NCBI GenBank assembly: GCA_944381405.1
Contig: CALWLA010000012.1
Coordinates: 1-62,442, forward strand
DNA: 62,442 nucleotides
Direction: 5' to 3'
Source: an uncultured Lachnospiraceae bacterium
Lineage (GTDB): Bacteria > Bacillota > Clostridia > Lachnospirales > Lachnospiraceae
Positions 39,489-48,819 of this stretch are shown here, one piece after another. Under the pieces are notes generated by a model. It was not told where the DNA came from. It saw only the letters and a list, made by a program, of their open reading frames with translations, and ran no database searches. The first letter of the stretch is position 1, and each line of letters starts with the position of its first letter. A program made the position numbers and the translations under genes.

Positions 39489-40717
39489 AAAAACCGGAGC
39501 TTCTGATACCGGCAGGGAATCTGGAGACCCTCAAGACTGCGGTCATCTACGGCGCAGACGCCGTTTATATCGGCGGAGAGGCCTTTTCCCTGCGGGCCAA
39601 GGCGGATAACTTTGACCGGACCTCCATGGAGGAGGCCATCCGTTACTGCCATGACCGGGGAAAAAAGCTTTATGTAACAGTGAATATTTTTGCCCGCAAT
39701 CAGGACCTTCCCAGGGCGGAAGCGTACCTTGCGGAGCTTTCTGAGCTCGGGCCGGATGCGCTGATCATATCCGATCCGGGCCTCTTCATGCTCTGCAGAA
39801 GGATCGCTCCGGAGATGGAGATCCACATTTCCACCCAGATGAACAACACCAATTACGAAACCTTCCGGTTCTGGTACGGCCTTGGGGCAAAGCGGGTGGT
39901 GACGGCCCGGGAGCTGTCCCTGAGGGAGATCCGGGAGATCCGGGAGCAGATTCCTCCGGATATGGAGATCGAGTCCTTTGTGCACGGGGCCATGTGCATC
40001 TCCTATTCCGGCCGGTGCCTTTTGTCCAGCTTCATGGCAGGCAGGGACGCCAACCGGGGCGCCTGCACCCATCCCTGCCGGTGGCGCTACAGCCTCATGG
40101 AGGAGAAACGTCCGGGAGAATATTTTCCCGTGGAGGAAACAGAGCAGGGCACCTATATCCTGAATTCCAAGGATCTGTGCATGATCGAGCACATTCCGGA
40201 AATGGCGGAGGCGGGCATCGACAGCCTGAAGATCGAGGGCCGGATGAAAACGGAGCTTTATGTGGCTACGGTGGCCCGCGCCTACCGGAAGGCCATCGAC
40301 GACTGGTTTTCCTCTCTGGAGCTTTACCGGGACAATCTTCCCCTCTATCGGGAGGAGATCGCAAAGGGCACCTACCGGGAGTTTACCACCGGCTTTTATT
40401 TCGGAAGGCCCGGGGCAGAGGCCCAGATCTATGACAGCAGTACCTATATCCGCAGCTATGTATACCTGGGCTCCGTGGAGGCGCTTTCCGGGGAGTTCGC
40501 CCTGATCGAACAGAAAAACAAGTTCTGCGTAGGGGACAGGATCGAGATCATGCGTCCGGACTTTACCAGCCCCGAGGCAGAGGTGCTGGAGATCAGGGAT
40601 CTGGAGACCGGCGCATCCATGGAATCCTGCCCGCATCCCAAGCAAAAGCTTCTGATCCGGCTGTCGGAGCCCCTCCGGCAGCATGACATTTTACGGGTAA
40701 GAGCAGAGGAGCCATAA
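39485..40717 (+). CDS. U32 family protein, TrhP-like (tRNA 5-hydroxyuridine formation)
   Basis: Despite the peptidase name, U32 proteins of this class hydroxylate U34 of tRNA using prephenate. The 410-residue protein shows PELLIPAGNLETLKTAVIYGADAVYIGG at its N-terminus (only in part), VHGAMCISYSGRCLLS and RGACTHPCRW, giving the four conserved cysteines that ligate a cluster, and SLKIEGRMKTELYVA. Downstream is a beta-barrel-like C-terminal part. It overlaps trmR by ATGA. A gene split into two (yrrN/yrrO) in B. subtilis corresponds to this one. Confidence 0.88.
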   Translation: MKKPELLIPAGNLETLKTAVIYGADAVYIGGEAFSLRAKADNFDRTSMEEAIRYCHDRGKKLYVTVNIFARNQDLPRAEAYLAELSELGPDALIISDPGLFMLCRRIAPEMEIHISTQMNNTNYETFRFWYGLGAKRVVTARELSLREIREIREQIPPDMEIESFVHGAMCISYSGRCLLSSFMAGRDANRGACTHPCRWRYSLMEEKRPGEYFPVEETEQGTYILNSKDLCMIEHIPEMAEAGIDSLKIEGRMKTELYVATVARAYRKAIDDWFSSLELYRDNLPLYREEIAKGTYREFTTGFYFGRPGAEAQIYDSSTYIRSYVYLGSVEALSGEFALIEQKNKFCVGDRIEIMRPDFTSPEAEVLEIRDLETGASMESCPHPKQKLLIRLSEPLRQHDILRVRAEEP

Positions 40718-40720
40718 ACT

Positions 40721-41509
40721 ATGGAAGCGTTATTTGCCTTTCTTTGCGTCGTATGCGTGATCTATTTTATCGTCATCACGGTTTACAGCGGCCTTTCCGC
40801 AAGCTATCTTGTGTGGATCTTTTTTGCGGTCATATTCGGCTTTATGGCCTGGTTCTGCGGCCACAGGCAAAATATCAAAGGCGGCCTTCCCGCAAGGCTT
40901 CCGGTGTTCGTGTTCACCACCTTTGCGGCGGCGGTGGCGGTCTTTGTCTGCCTGATGACGCCGGTGCTGCGGACTGCTTCCGCAAAGCCCCAGCAGGGAC
41001 TTTCCTATGTGATCGTGCTGGGGGCAAAGGTGTATCCGGACCGGCTTTCCAGCTCGCTGGTAAAGCGGCTGGATCAGGCCTGGGAATACTATCAGGACAA
41101 TCCCCGGACGGCCTTTGTGCTGTCCGGAGGGCAGGGTCCCGACGAGCCGGTGCCGGAGGCGCTGGCTATGTACAATTATCTGTATGGCAGAGGCGTGCCT
41201 GCAAGAAATATGATGATCGAGATCTTTTCGGAAAATACGGAGGAAAACATCCGTTTTTCCATGGCGCAGATCGCCAACGACGAGAGGCATAAGGTGCGGG
41301 GGGAAGGCCCTGAGGCCATGGGGATCGGCATTCTCTCCAGCGATTTTCATGTATACCGGGCCATGGCCATCGCCCGGCATGCAGGCTATGAAAACATCAG
41401 TCCCATTGCGGCACCCTCGGATCCGATCCTGTTCCTGCATCTTTGCGTGCGGGAATGTGCGGCGATCCTGAAGGACCATATCATGGGCAATCTATCCCTG
41501 GCAGGGTAA
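40721..41509 (+). CDS. DUF218/YdcF-like membrane protein
   Basis: The 262-residue protein has three membrane segments (about 5-22, 28-46, 62-84) followed by a DUF218 (SanA/YdcF) domain: YVIVLGAKVYPDRLSSSLVKRLD, FVLSGGQGPDE, ENTEENIRFS and LSSDFHVYRAMAIAR. The domain's activity is not settled; SanA-type members affect cell-envelope barrier function. It starts 3 nt after the U32 gene and lies 22 nt before the M16C peptidase gene, so it is likely co-transcribed. Confidence 0.86.
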   Translation: MEALFAFLCVVCVIYFIVITVYSGLSASYLVWIFFAVIFGFMAWFCGHRQNIKGGLPARLPVFVFTTFAAAVAVFVCLMTPVLRTASAKPQQGLSYVIVLGAKVYPDRLSSSLVKRLDQAWEYYQDNPRTAFVLSGGQGPDEPVPEALAMYNYLYGRGVPARNMMIEIFSENTEENIRFSMAQIANDERHKVRGEGPEAMGIGILSSDFHVYRAMAIARHAGYENISPIAAPSDPILFLHLCVRECAAILKDHIMGNLSLAG

Positions 41510-41531
41510 AAACAAGGAGGTTTCTGAAAGA

Positions 41532-44477
41532 ATGAAGGCGTTTCAGGAGTGTTACGAGCTTTTGGAGGAAAAGGAGATACCGGAATGCGGCGGCGTGTCC
41601 CGGTGCTACAGGCATAAAAAGACCGGCGCACAGGTCTTTACCATCAAAAATCAGGATAAGAACAAGGTGTTTTACATCGCCTTCCGGACGACTCCCGGAG
41701 ATGATACGGGCGTGGCCCATATCCTGGAGCATTCCGTCCTCTGCGGTTCTGAGAAATTCCCTCTGAAGGATCCCTTTGTGGAGTTGGCAAAGGGCTCCCT
41801 CAACACCTTCCTGAACGCCATGACCTATCCGGACAAGACCGTGTATCCCGTGGCCTCCTGCAACGACAAGGATTTCATGAACCTGATGGACGTTTACATG
41901 GATGCGGTGCTGCATCCCAACATCTATGAGGAAAAAAAGATCTTCCAGCAGGAGGGCTGGCACTATGAGCTTTCCGAGACAGGAGAGCTCAGCTATAACG
42001 GAGTGGTATATAACGAAATGAAGGGGGCCTTTTCCAATCCGGAGTCCCTTCTGGAGCGGTACACCATGCACGCCCTGTTCCCCCATACCACCTACGGCTT
42101 TGAATCCGGCGGCGCTCCGGAAAGCATTCCCGACCTGAGCCGGGAGGCCTTTCTGGATTTTCACCGGAAATACTATCATCCATCCAACGCCTATCTCTAT
42201 CTGTATGGAGATATGGATATGGAGGAAAAGCTTTTGTGGCTGGACAGCCGGTACCTTTCCGCCTATGAGGAGATCCGGGTGGATTCCCAGGTGGGAGAGG
42301 AGCCGGCCTTTGCCGCGCCGAAGGAAGAGCAGATCTTTTATCCTCTGGGAGAACGGGAGTCCCTTTCCGGCAGGGCCTATCTTTCCGAAAACTATGTCAC
42401 CGGCGGAGAGCTGCAGCCGGAGCTCTACATGGCCTGGCAGCTTCTGGAGTTCGTGCTGCTGGATGCGCCGGGAGCGCCCTTAAAGGAAGCCCTGATCAAG
42501 GCAGGAATCGGAGAGGATATCCTGGGAGGCTATGCTTCGGGAATCCGGCAGCCTTATTTTTCCATCGTTGCGAAAAACGCCAGGGAAGAGGACCGGGAGC
42601 GGTTCCATCAGATCATCCGGGACACCCTGCAGAGGCTCTGCCGGGAGGGCATCGACCGGAAGCTGCTGCGGGCGGCGCTGAACTACATGGAATTCAAATA
42701 CCGGGAAGCAGATTATGGCCGGATGCCGGCGGGACTGGTCTATGGACTGAACGCGCTGGATTCCTGGCTTTACGGGGAAAAACCCTATCTGCATCTTCTG
42801 TACGGAGACGTGCTCCTGAAGCTTCGGGAGCAGGTGGAAACGGGATTTTTTGAGGAGCTTCTGCAAAAGAGCATCCTGGACAATCCCTTCTGCGCCCGGG
42901 TGGACGTGCTGCCGAAAAAGGGCCTTTTGGAGGAACGGGAGGCAGCCCTTAAGGAACGGCTTGGGGAATACAGGGCCTCTCTTTCCCAGGAGCAGCTGGA
43001 AGCCCTCCGGCAGGAGGCAAAGGCCCTGCGGGCATATCAGGAGGAGCCTTCCTCCCAGGAAGCCCTTAAGAGCCTGCCGCTTCTCGAGATCGGGGATATC
43101 GGACGGGAAGCGGAAAAGCATCCCATAAAGCTCGGGGAACGGGGCCGGCTTCTGTGGTCAGAGCTTCCCACCAACGGCATCGCCTATATCCGGGTGCTTT
43201 TCGATACGAAGGAGCTTTCCAGCGAAGAGCTGCAGTTTGCCTCCTTCCTGAAATATCTGTTTGGCGAGCTGGATACCAAAGACCACAGCTATCAGGAGCT
43301 GACCAACGAGGTGCTGCTGAACACCGGCGGGCTGGAGTTCGATCTTTCCGCATTTCCGCTGGTCCACGAGCCCGGCAGCTATCAGGGACGCTTTTATGCG
43401 GAGCTGCGGGTGCTTTCCGGAAAAGTGGAAACAGGGCTTTCCCTGCTTTCCGAGATCCTGAACGGGACCCTCTTTGAGGACGAGGACCATATCGGAGAAA
43501 AGCTGCTGGAGGCCAAGAGCCGGATGCAGATGAAGCTGGACGGCGCTTCCCACAGCGCTGCAGTGCTGCGGGCCGGTTCCTATTTCCGGGCGGACCAGCG
43601 GTATGAGGATCTGACCGGGGGCATCGCCTTTTACGATTTCCTTTCCGCCGCGGTAAGGTTTTATCAGCTTCCCAACAAGCGGAAGCATTTTATCAAGTCC
43701 CTCAGGGCAGTAGCGGAAAAATTGTTCGTCAAGAAAAACCTCCAGGTATTCCTGGGAGGCGGAAAGGCGGAAAAACGGGAGCTTTCAGCGGCGCTGAAGA
43801 GCTTTGTAGAGGCCTTTCCGGCGGCAAAGCCCAGGCGGCCCCTGTCTGAGGCGGCCCTTGCCCAGCGGTCCCGGCAGGCGGTCTGCGCCCAGGGCCGGGT
43901 CAACGAAGGCTTCAAAACCACCTCGGAGGTCAACTATGTGGCCCGCTGCGGAAGCTTTGCAGAGGAAAAGCTCCTCTATACGGGAGCCCTGCTGGTGCTG
44001 AAGGGGATCCTGAATTACGGTTATCTCTGGCAGAATCTCCGGGTAAAAGGAGGCGCCTACGGCTGTATGTCCGGCTTTGCCAAATCCGGACGGGGGTATC
44101 TGGTATCCTACCGGGATCCTCAGATCGGCGGCACGGAGGCGGTCTACCAGGCTCTGCCGGAGTGGCTTTCCCGGCTGGAGCTTACGGAACGGGACAGAAC
44201 GAAATACATCATCGGAGCGGTGGCGGAGCTGGATCAGCCCGTAACCGTTTCCATCCGGGCGGCCCGCTGCCTTTCCGCTTACCTGTCTGGTATTACGGAA
44301 GAAGATTTCCAGAGGGAGCGGCAGGAAGTGCTGGATTGTACCGGGGAGAAACTGAGAGAGCTTTCCGCTTATATCCGGGCGATTCTGGCAGGGGATTATC
44401 TCTGTACCATCGGAAACGCCGGACAGATCGCGGAGGAAAAAGGATTGTTCCAGTCCGTCAGGGAGCTTTATTCCTGA
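41532..44477 (+). CDS. M16C family zinc metallopeptidase (presequence protease-like)
   Basis: The 981-residue protein has the inverted zinc motif HILEH (His63, Glu66, His67) followed by VLCGSEKFPLKDPF and GSLNTFLNAMTYPDKT, hallmarks of M16C peptidases such as presequence protease and falcilysin. Four M16 repeats fit the length, with an M16C-associated linker around the centre (residues 450-550). No signal peptide is present, so it is cytoplasmic and probably degrades oligopeptides. AAGGAGG lies upstream of the ATG. Era follows 42 nt later. Confidence 0.93.
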   Translation: MKAFQECYELLEEKEIPECGGVSRCYRHKKTGAQVFTIKNQDKNKVFYIAFRTTPGDDTGVAHILEHSVLCGSEKFPLKDPFVELAKGSLNTFLNAMTYPDKTVYPVASCNDKDFMNLMDVYMDAVLHPNIYEEKKIFQQEGWHYELSETGELSYNGVVYNEMKGAFSNPESLLERYTMHALFPHTTYGFESGGAPESIPDLSREAFLDFHRKYYHPSNAYLYLYGDMDMEEKLLWLDSRYLSAYEEIRVDSQVGEEPAFAAPKEEQIFYPLGERESLSGRAYLSENYVTGGELQPELYMAWQLLEFVLLDAPGAPLKEALIKAGIGEDILGGYASGIRQPYFSIVAKNAREEDRERFHQIIRDTLQRLCREGIDRKLLRAALNYMEFKYREADYGRMPAGLVYGLNALDSWLYGEKPYLHLLYGDVLLKLREQVETGFFEELLQKSILDNPFCARVDVLPKKGLLEEREAALKERLGEYRASLSQEQLEALRQEAKALRAYQEEPSSQEALKSLPLLEIGDIGREAEKHPIKLGERGRLLWSELPTNGIAYIRVLFDTKELSSEELQFASFLKYLFGELDTKDHSYQELTNEVLLNTGGLEFDLSAFPLVHEPGSYQGRFYAELRVLSGKVETGLSLLSEILNGTLFEDEDHIGEKLLEAKSRMQMKLDGASHSAAVLRAGSYFRADQRYEDLTGGIAFYDFLSAAVRFYQLPNKRKHFIKSLRAVAEKLFVKKNLQVFLGGGKAEKRELSAALKSFVEAFPAAKPRRPLSEAALAQRSRQAVCAQGRVNEGFKTTSEVNYVARCGSFAEEKLLYTGALLVLKGILNYGYLWQNLRVKGGAYGCMSGFAKSGRGYLVSYRDPQIGGTEAVYQALPEWLSRLELTERDRTKYIIGAVAELDQPVTVSIRAARCLSAYLSGITEEDFQRERQEVLDCTGEKLRELSAYIRAILAGDYLCTIGNAGQIAEEKGLFQSVRELYS

Positions 44478-44519
44478 TGGAGCTGGATGGAAACGCTTAA
44501 GGAATAAAGGTTTGAAGAT

Positions 44520-45464
44520 ATGAGATCAGGATTTGCAGCGCTGGTGGGACGCCCGAATGTGGGGAAGTCCACCTTGATGAACCGGCTGATCGGACAGAAG
44601 ATCGCCATCACCTCAAAACGCCCCCAGACCACCAGGAACCGGATCGAAACGGTTTATACCGATGAACGGGGACAGATCGTTTTTCAGGATACCCCGGGGA
44701 TCCACAAGGCAAAAAACAAGCTGGGGGTCTACATGGACACGGTGGCGGAAAAGGCCTTTGCCGACGCCGACGTGATCCTGTGGCTGGTGGAGCCGGTGAC
44801 CCATATCGGCGCAGGAGAGGAGCGGATCGCAGAGCTGCTTGGGAGGCTTAATCGTCTGCCGGAGGCGGGAAAGGAACGCCAGGCAGGCGGCAGCGGCAAT
44901 AAAAAGCCGGTGATCCTGGTGATCAACAAGGTGGATAGCCTCAAGGACCAGGGCGCGCTCCAGGCGGTGATGGAGGCCTATAAGGAAAAGGCGGTATTCG
45001 ACGAGATCATCCCCGTATCCGCCCAGGAGGGCACCAATACGGACCGGCTCATGGAGGCGATCTTCCGGTATCTGCCGGAGGGCCCCATGTATTACGATGA
45101 GGAGACCGTCACCAATATCCCCTTAAGGAGCATCGCAGAGGAGCTGATCCGGGAGCAGGCCCTGCGGCTTCTGAAGGACGAGGTGCCCCATGGCATCGCG
45201 GTGACGGTGGAAAAATTCCGGGAACGGCCCGACGGGATCTATGACGTGGAGGCGGATATCATCTGCGAGCGGGACAGCCACAAGGGCATGATCATCGGAA
45301 AGGGTGGCAGCATGCTGAAACGCATCGGCACAAACGCCCGTCTGGAGATCGAGGATCAGCTGGGGGCCCATGTCAATCTGCGGCTTTTTGTAAAGGTACG
45401 GAAGGACTGGAGAAACAACGAGAGCTTTGTAAAGAGCTACGGATACGATATCCGGAAGCTGTAA
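44520..45464 (+). CDS. era: GTPase Era
   Basis: This GTPase assists 30S assembly by binding the 3' end of 16S rRNA. The 314-residue protein has G1 GRPNVGKST, G2 in SKRPQTTRNR, G3 DTPGIHK, G4 NKVD and a KH domain with GKGGSMLKRIG (about 245-255) and LFVKVRKDWRN. A short insertion between G3 and G4 (EAGKERQAGGSGN, about 115-130) is not usual in Era. It is followed by recO after 28 nt, the common era-recO pairing. Confidence 0.97.
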   Translation: MRSGFAALVGRPNVGKSTLMNRLIGQKIAITSKRPQTTRNRIETVYTDERGQIVFQDTPGIHKAKNKLGVYMDTVAEKAFADADVILWLVEPVTHIGAGEERIAELLGRLNRLPEAGKERQAGGSGNKKPVILVINKVDSLKDQGALQAVMEAYKEKAVFDEIIPVSAQEGTNTDRLMEAIFRYLPEGPMYYDEETVTNIPLRSIAEELIREQALRLLKDEVPHGIAVTVEKFRERPDGIYDVEADIICERDSHKGMIIGKGGSMLKRIGTNARLEIEDQLGAHVNLRLFVKVRKDWRNNESFVKSYGYDIRKL

Positions 45465-45492
45465 CCCCGGCAACGGAGTGGAAAAGGAAAGC

Positions 45493-46188
45493 ATGGAACG
45501 GAAGGAAACAGAGGTCAAGGGAATGATCCTGCGGGCGGCCCCCCAGGGAGAATACGGAAGAAGGCTCTCGGTGTTGACGGACCGCTATGGAAAGGTCTGC
45601 GTTTTTGCCCAGTCGGCGGCAAAGCCGGGCTCCCATCTTGTGGGGGTCACCAGGCCCATGGTCTGCGGGACCTTCCGGCTGGCCAGGGGCCGGAATGCCT
45701 ACAACCTGCACGGCGTCGCCCTGATGGAGGACTTTTCCCGCATCCTGACAGATTTTGAAGCCTCCTGCCTGGGGGCTTATTTTCTGGAGCTTGTGGACTA
45801 TTTTTCCCAGGAGGGCATGGAGCCCCAGGAGGCCCGGCAGCTTCTGAACCTTTCCTATTTGGCCCTTTCGGCCCTGCAGGAGGGCCGTTTTGCGGCGGAA
45901 TACGGCAAGGAGGTCTCGGAACGGCTTTTGCGGAGCATCTTCGAGCTGCGCATCCTGGTGACGGAGGGAGAATACACGGAACGGCCCCAGCGGGGAGGCG
46001 GAGAGGAGCTGCTCCGGCTGTGGCGTCATGTGACGGGGGAAAGGCTCTCCCGGCTGTTTTCCAGGGAAGCCTATCAGGGAATTCCGGCGGAGGTCCTCCA
46101 GGATTTTTTCCTGGAGACGGAATCGGCGGTCCGGCGTTTCGCTCCCGGGAAATTTCATGCACTGGAAGTCTTGCGGGAACGGGCATAA
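45493..46188 (+). CDS. recO: DNA repair protein RecO
   Basis: RecO loads RecA and anneals single-stranded DNA in the RecFOR pathway. The 231-residue protein has an N-terminal OB fold (KGMILRAAPQGEYGRRLSVLTDRYGKVCVFAQSA region) and a helical C-terminal part. The zinc-binding CxxC set of some RecO proteins is not seen. The ATG at 45493 has AAAAGGAAA upstream; a frame five codons longer is less likely. Its 3' end carries the promoter of the glycyl-tRNA synthetase gene. Confidence 0.88.
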   Translation: MERKETEVKGMILRAAPQGEYGRRLSVLTDRYGKVCVFAQSAAKPGSHLVGVTRPMVCGTFRLARGRNAYNLHGVALMEDFSRILTDFEASCLGAYFLELVDYFSQEGMEPQEARQLLNLSYLALSALQEGRFAAEYGKEVSERLLRSIFELRILVTEGEYTERPQRGGGEELLRLWRHVTGERLSRLFSREAYQGIPAEVLQDFFLETESAVRRFAPGKFHALEVLRERA

Positions 46189-46199
46189 TCATGTATACT
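46171..46199 (+). promoter_or_regulatory. Promoter of the glycyl-tRNA synthetase gene
   Basis: TTGCGG at 46171-46176 and TATACT at 46194-46199 are 17 bp apart; the -35 element lies inside the end of recO. The leader is too short for a T-box. Confidence 0.65.
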
Positions 46200-46257
46200 T
46201 AACACCATAGTACAAAATAAAACATGCGGAGCAATTGGGGCCGCAGGGGGGAGTTTT

Positions 46258-47658
46258 ATGGACAGAGAAAAAAAGACTATGGAAAAAATCGTGGCACTTG
46301 CGAAATCCCGCGGTTTTGTATATCCGGGTTCCGAGATCTACGGAGGCCTGGCAAACACCTGGGATTACGGCAACCTGGGCGTTGAATTGAAGAATAACGT
46401 CAAGCAGGCCTGGTGGAAAAAGTTCGTGGAGTGCTCAAAGCTCAACGTTGGCGTTGACTGCGCCATCCTCATGAATCCGCAGACCTGGGTAGCTTCCGGA
46501 CATCTGGCAGGATTTTCCGATCCGCTGATGGACTGCAAGCAGTGTAAGGAAAGATTCCGGGCAGACAAGCTCATCGAGGAGTTCTGCGAGGCAAACGGCA
46601 TCGCGCTGCCCAACAACTCTGCAGACGGTATGAGCTCCGAGGAGATGCAGAACTTCATCAGCGAGCACAAGATCGCCTGCCCCACCTGCGGCGCCCATGA
46701 CTGGACGGATATCCGCAGCTTCAACCTGATGTTCAAGACCTTCCAGGGCGTAACCGAGGACGCAACCTCCACCATCTATCTGAGACCTGAGACCGCACAG
46801 GGTATTTTCGTAAACTTCCGGAACGTGCTCAGGACCTCCAGAAAGAAACTGCCCTTTGGTATCGGTCAGATCGGTAAGTCCTTCCGTAACGAGATCACGC
46901 CGGGCAACTTCACTTTCCGTACCAGAGAGTTCGAGCAGATGGAGCTGGAGTTCTTCTGCAAGCCGGGAACGGATCTGGAGTGGTTCGCTTACTGGAAGCA
47001 GTTCTGCACCGACTGGTTAAAGGATCTGGGCCTTAAGGAAGACGAGATCCGTGCCCGGGACCACAGCCCGGAGGAGCTGAGCTTCTATTCCAAGGCTACC
47101 ACGGACCTTGAGTTCCTGTTCCCCTTCGGATGGGGCGAGCTTTGGGGCATCGCAGACCGTACCGATTACGATCTGAGCCAGCATCAGATGGTCAGCAAGC
47201 AGGATATGAGCTACCAGGACGACGAGACCAACGAGAAGTACATCCCGTATGTGATCGAGCCCTCACTGGGCGCAGACCGTGTGACCCTGGCGTTCCTCTG
47301 TTCTGCATACGACGAGGAAGAGCTGGAGGGCGGCGACGTGCGTACCGTGCTGCACTTCCACCCGGCACTGGCTCCGGTGAAGATCGCCGTTCTGCCCCTG
47401 TCCAAGAAGCTGAACGAGGGCGCAGAGAAGGTATTCGACAGCCTGCTTAAGAAGTATTACTGCGAATTCGATGACAGAGGAAGCATCGGTAAGCGTTACC
47501 GCCGTCAGGACGAGATCGGAACGCCCTTCTGCATCACCTACGACTTCGATTCCGAAACGGATCAGTCCGTAACCATCCGTCACAGAGACAGCATGGAGCA
47601 GGAGCGGGTTGCCATCGCCGATCTGCCTGCATATTTCGCAGATAAATTTGATTTTTAA
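46258..47658 (+). CDS. glyQS: Glycyl-tRNA synthetase, single-chain alpha2 type
   Basis: It charges tRNA-Gly. The 466-residue class IIa synthetase has motif 1 near the N-terminus, motif 2 [20 protein letters not shown] (near residues 205-225), motif 3 [12 protein letters not shown] (about 340-352), and a C-terminal anticodon-binding domain ([11 protein letters not shown]). GGGGGGAG precedes the ATG. The codon pattern (CGT, GGT, GTA) is that of highly expressed genes. It is followed by a hairpin and then a two-component system. Confidence 0.96.
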   Translation: MDREKKTMEKIVALAKSRGFVYPGSEIYGGLANTWDYGNLGVELKNNVKQAWWKKFVECSKLNVGVDCAILMNPQTWVASGHLAGFSDPLMDCKQCKERFRADKLIEEFCEANGIALPNNSADGMSSEEMQNFISEHKIACPTCGAHDWTDIRSFNLMFKTFQGVTEDATSTIYLRPETAQGIFVNFRNVLRTSRKKLPFGIGQIGKSFRNEITPGNFTFRTREFEQMELEFFCKPGTDLEWFAYWKQFCTDWLKDLGLKEDEIRARDHSPEELSFYSKATTDLEFLFPFGWGELWGIADRTDYDLSQHQMVSKQDMSYQDDETNEKYIPYVIEPSLGADRVTLAFLCSAYDEEELEGGDVRTVLHFHPALAPVKIAVLPLSKKLNEGAEKVFDSLLKKYYCEFDDRGSIGKRYRRQDEIGTPFCITYDFDSETDQSVTIRHRDSMEQERVAIADLPAYFADKFDF

Positions 47659-47680
47659 ACACAAGCCTTGTGTGTGAGAG

Positions 47681-47712
47681 CAGTCCGGAGGCCGCGGCTT
47701 CCGGACTGTCTG
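47681..47712 (+). terminator. Terminator after the glycyl-tRNA synthetase gene
   Basis: CAGTCCGGA (47681-47689) pairs with TCCGGACTG (47700-47708) with further inner pairs, followed by TCTGTTTAT. The T-run is imperfect, so some read-through is likely. Confidence 0.65.
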
Positions 47713-47731
47713 TTTATAGAGGTAAAACGAA

Positions 47732-48772
47732 GTGAAGCTGTTTACAAGACTTGCGGTGCTGTTTCTGGTATCCACAGCCCTGCCCTTGTTTCTCCTGAAT
47801 ATGCTGATCATGGGAAAGATCCGCTATAACGTCAGTATCATCATCCTGATCGCCGCGGGCTTTCTGCTGCTGTCCTGGGTCTACGCGTCGATCCTGCGGC
47901 CCTTGGACGAGCTGCGGCGGGCCACGAAAAAGATCAAGGACGGAAATCTGGACTTTACCCTGGAGGCGGAGGACGACGATGAGATCGGGCAGCTGACCCA
48001 GGACTTTGAGGAAATGCGCCTGAGGCTCAAGGAGTCCCAGGAGGAAAAGCTGCGGTCGGACCGGGAGTCGAAGGAGCTCATCAGCAACATCGCCCACGAT
48101 CTGAAGACCCCTCTGACCGCCATCCAGGGCTATTCCGAGGGCATCCTGGACGGCGTGGCCAGCAGCCCGGAAAAAATGGAAAAATACATCCGGACCATTT
48201 ACAACAAGGCCAACGATATGGCAAGGCTCATCGACGAGCTGAATTTCTACTCCAAGATCGAAACCAACCGGATCCCCTACCATTATACCAGGCTTAATGT
48301 GCGGGAGTATTTTGACGACTGCGCCGAGGAGATCGGCTTGGACATGGAGGGAAAGGGCATCGGTTTTTCCTATCAGAATACGGTGGAGCCGGACATCCTC
48401 GTGATCGGCGATCCGGAGCAGCTGCGCCGGGTCATCAACAACATCGTCGGAAACTCCGTGAAATATCTGGATAAGACCCCGGGACGCCTGGCCATCCGGG
48501 TCCGGGACGCAGGAGATTTTATCGAGTGCGCCATCGAGGACAACGGCCGGGGCATCGCAAAACAGGATCTTACCAGGATCTTTGAGCGGTTTTACCGGAC
48601 GGATTCCAGCCGCAATTCCAGCCTTGGAGGCAGCGGCATCGGCCTCAGCATCGTCAAAAAGATCATCGAGGACCACGGCGGCAGGATCTGGGCCTCCAGC
48701 GTGGAGGGCAGCGGCACCACCATACATTTCCTGCTGCGGAAATACATCGAGGTAGAAGCGGAAAAAAACTAA
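47732..48772 (+). CDS. Sensor histidine kinase with very short extracytoplasmic loop
   Basis: The 346-residue protein has two membrane helices (about 5-26 and 34-52) with only about eight residues between them, a HAMP domain (about 53-105), the DHp motif AHDLKTPLTAIQGY with the phosphorylated histidine, and a HATPase domain with NNIVGNSVKY, DNGRGIAK and GGSGIGLSIVKKI. A GTG start at 47732 follows AGAGG. The tiny external loop means sensing is probably in the membrane or through a partner protein. Its response regulator is encoded 47 nt downstream, reversing the more common order. Confidence 0.93.
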   Translation: MKLFTRLAVLFLVSTALPLFLLNMLIMGKIRYNVSIIILIAAGFLLLSWVYASILRPLDELRRATKKIKDGNLDFTLEAEDDDEIGQLTQDFEEMRLRLKESQEEKLRSDRESKELISNIAHDLKTPLTAIQGYSEGILDGVASSPEKMEKYIRTIYNKANDMARLIDELNFYSKIETNRIPYHYTRLNVREYFDDCAEEIGLDMEGKGIGFSYQNTVEPDILVIGDPEQLRRVINNIVGNSVKYLDKTPGRLAIRVRDAGDFIECAIEDNGRGIAKQDLTRIFERFYRTDSSRNSSLGGSGIGLSIVKKIIEDHGGRIWASSVEGSGTTIHFLLRKYIEVEAEKN

Positions 48773-48819
48773 GGAAGCGCCCGTGTATGCCGTAAGGGGC
48801 ACGGCGGGAAGGAGAGGAT

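Noticed and set aside
46200-46257. Glycine T-box upstream of the glycyl-tRNA synthetase
   Set aside because: Only about 50 nt separate the promoter from the start codon and no conserved T-box sequence is seen.
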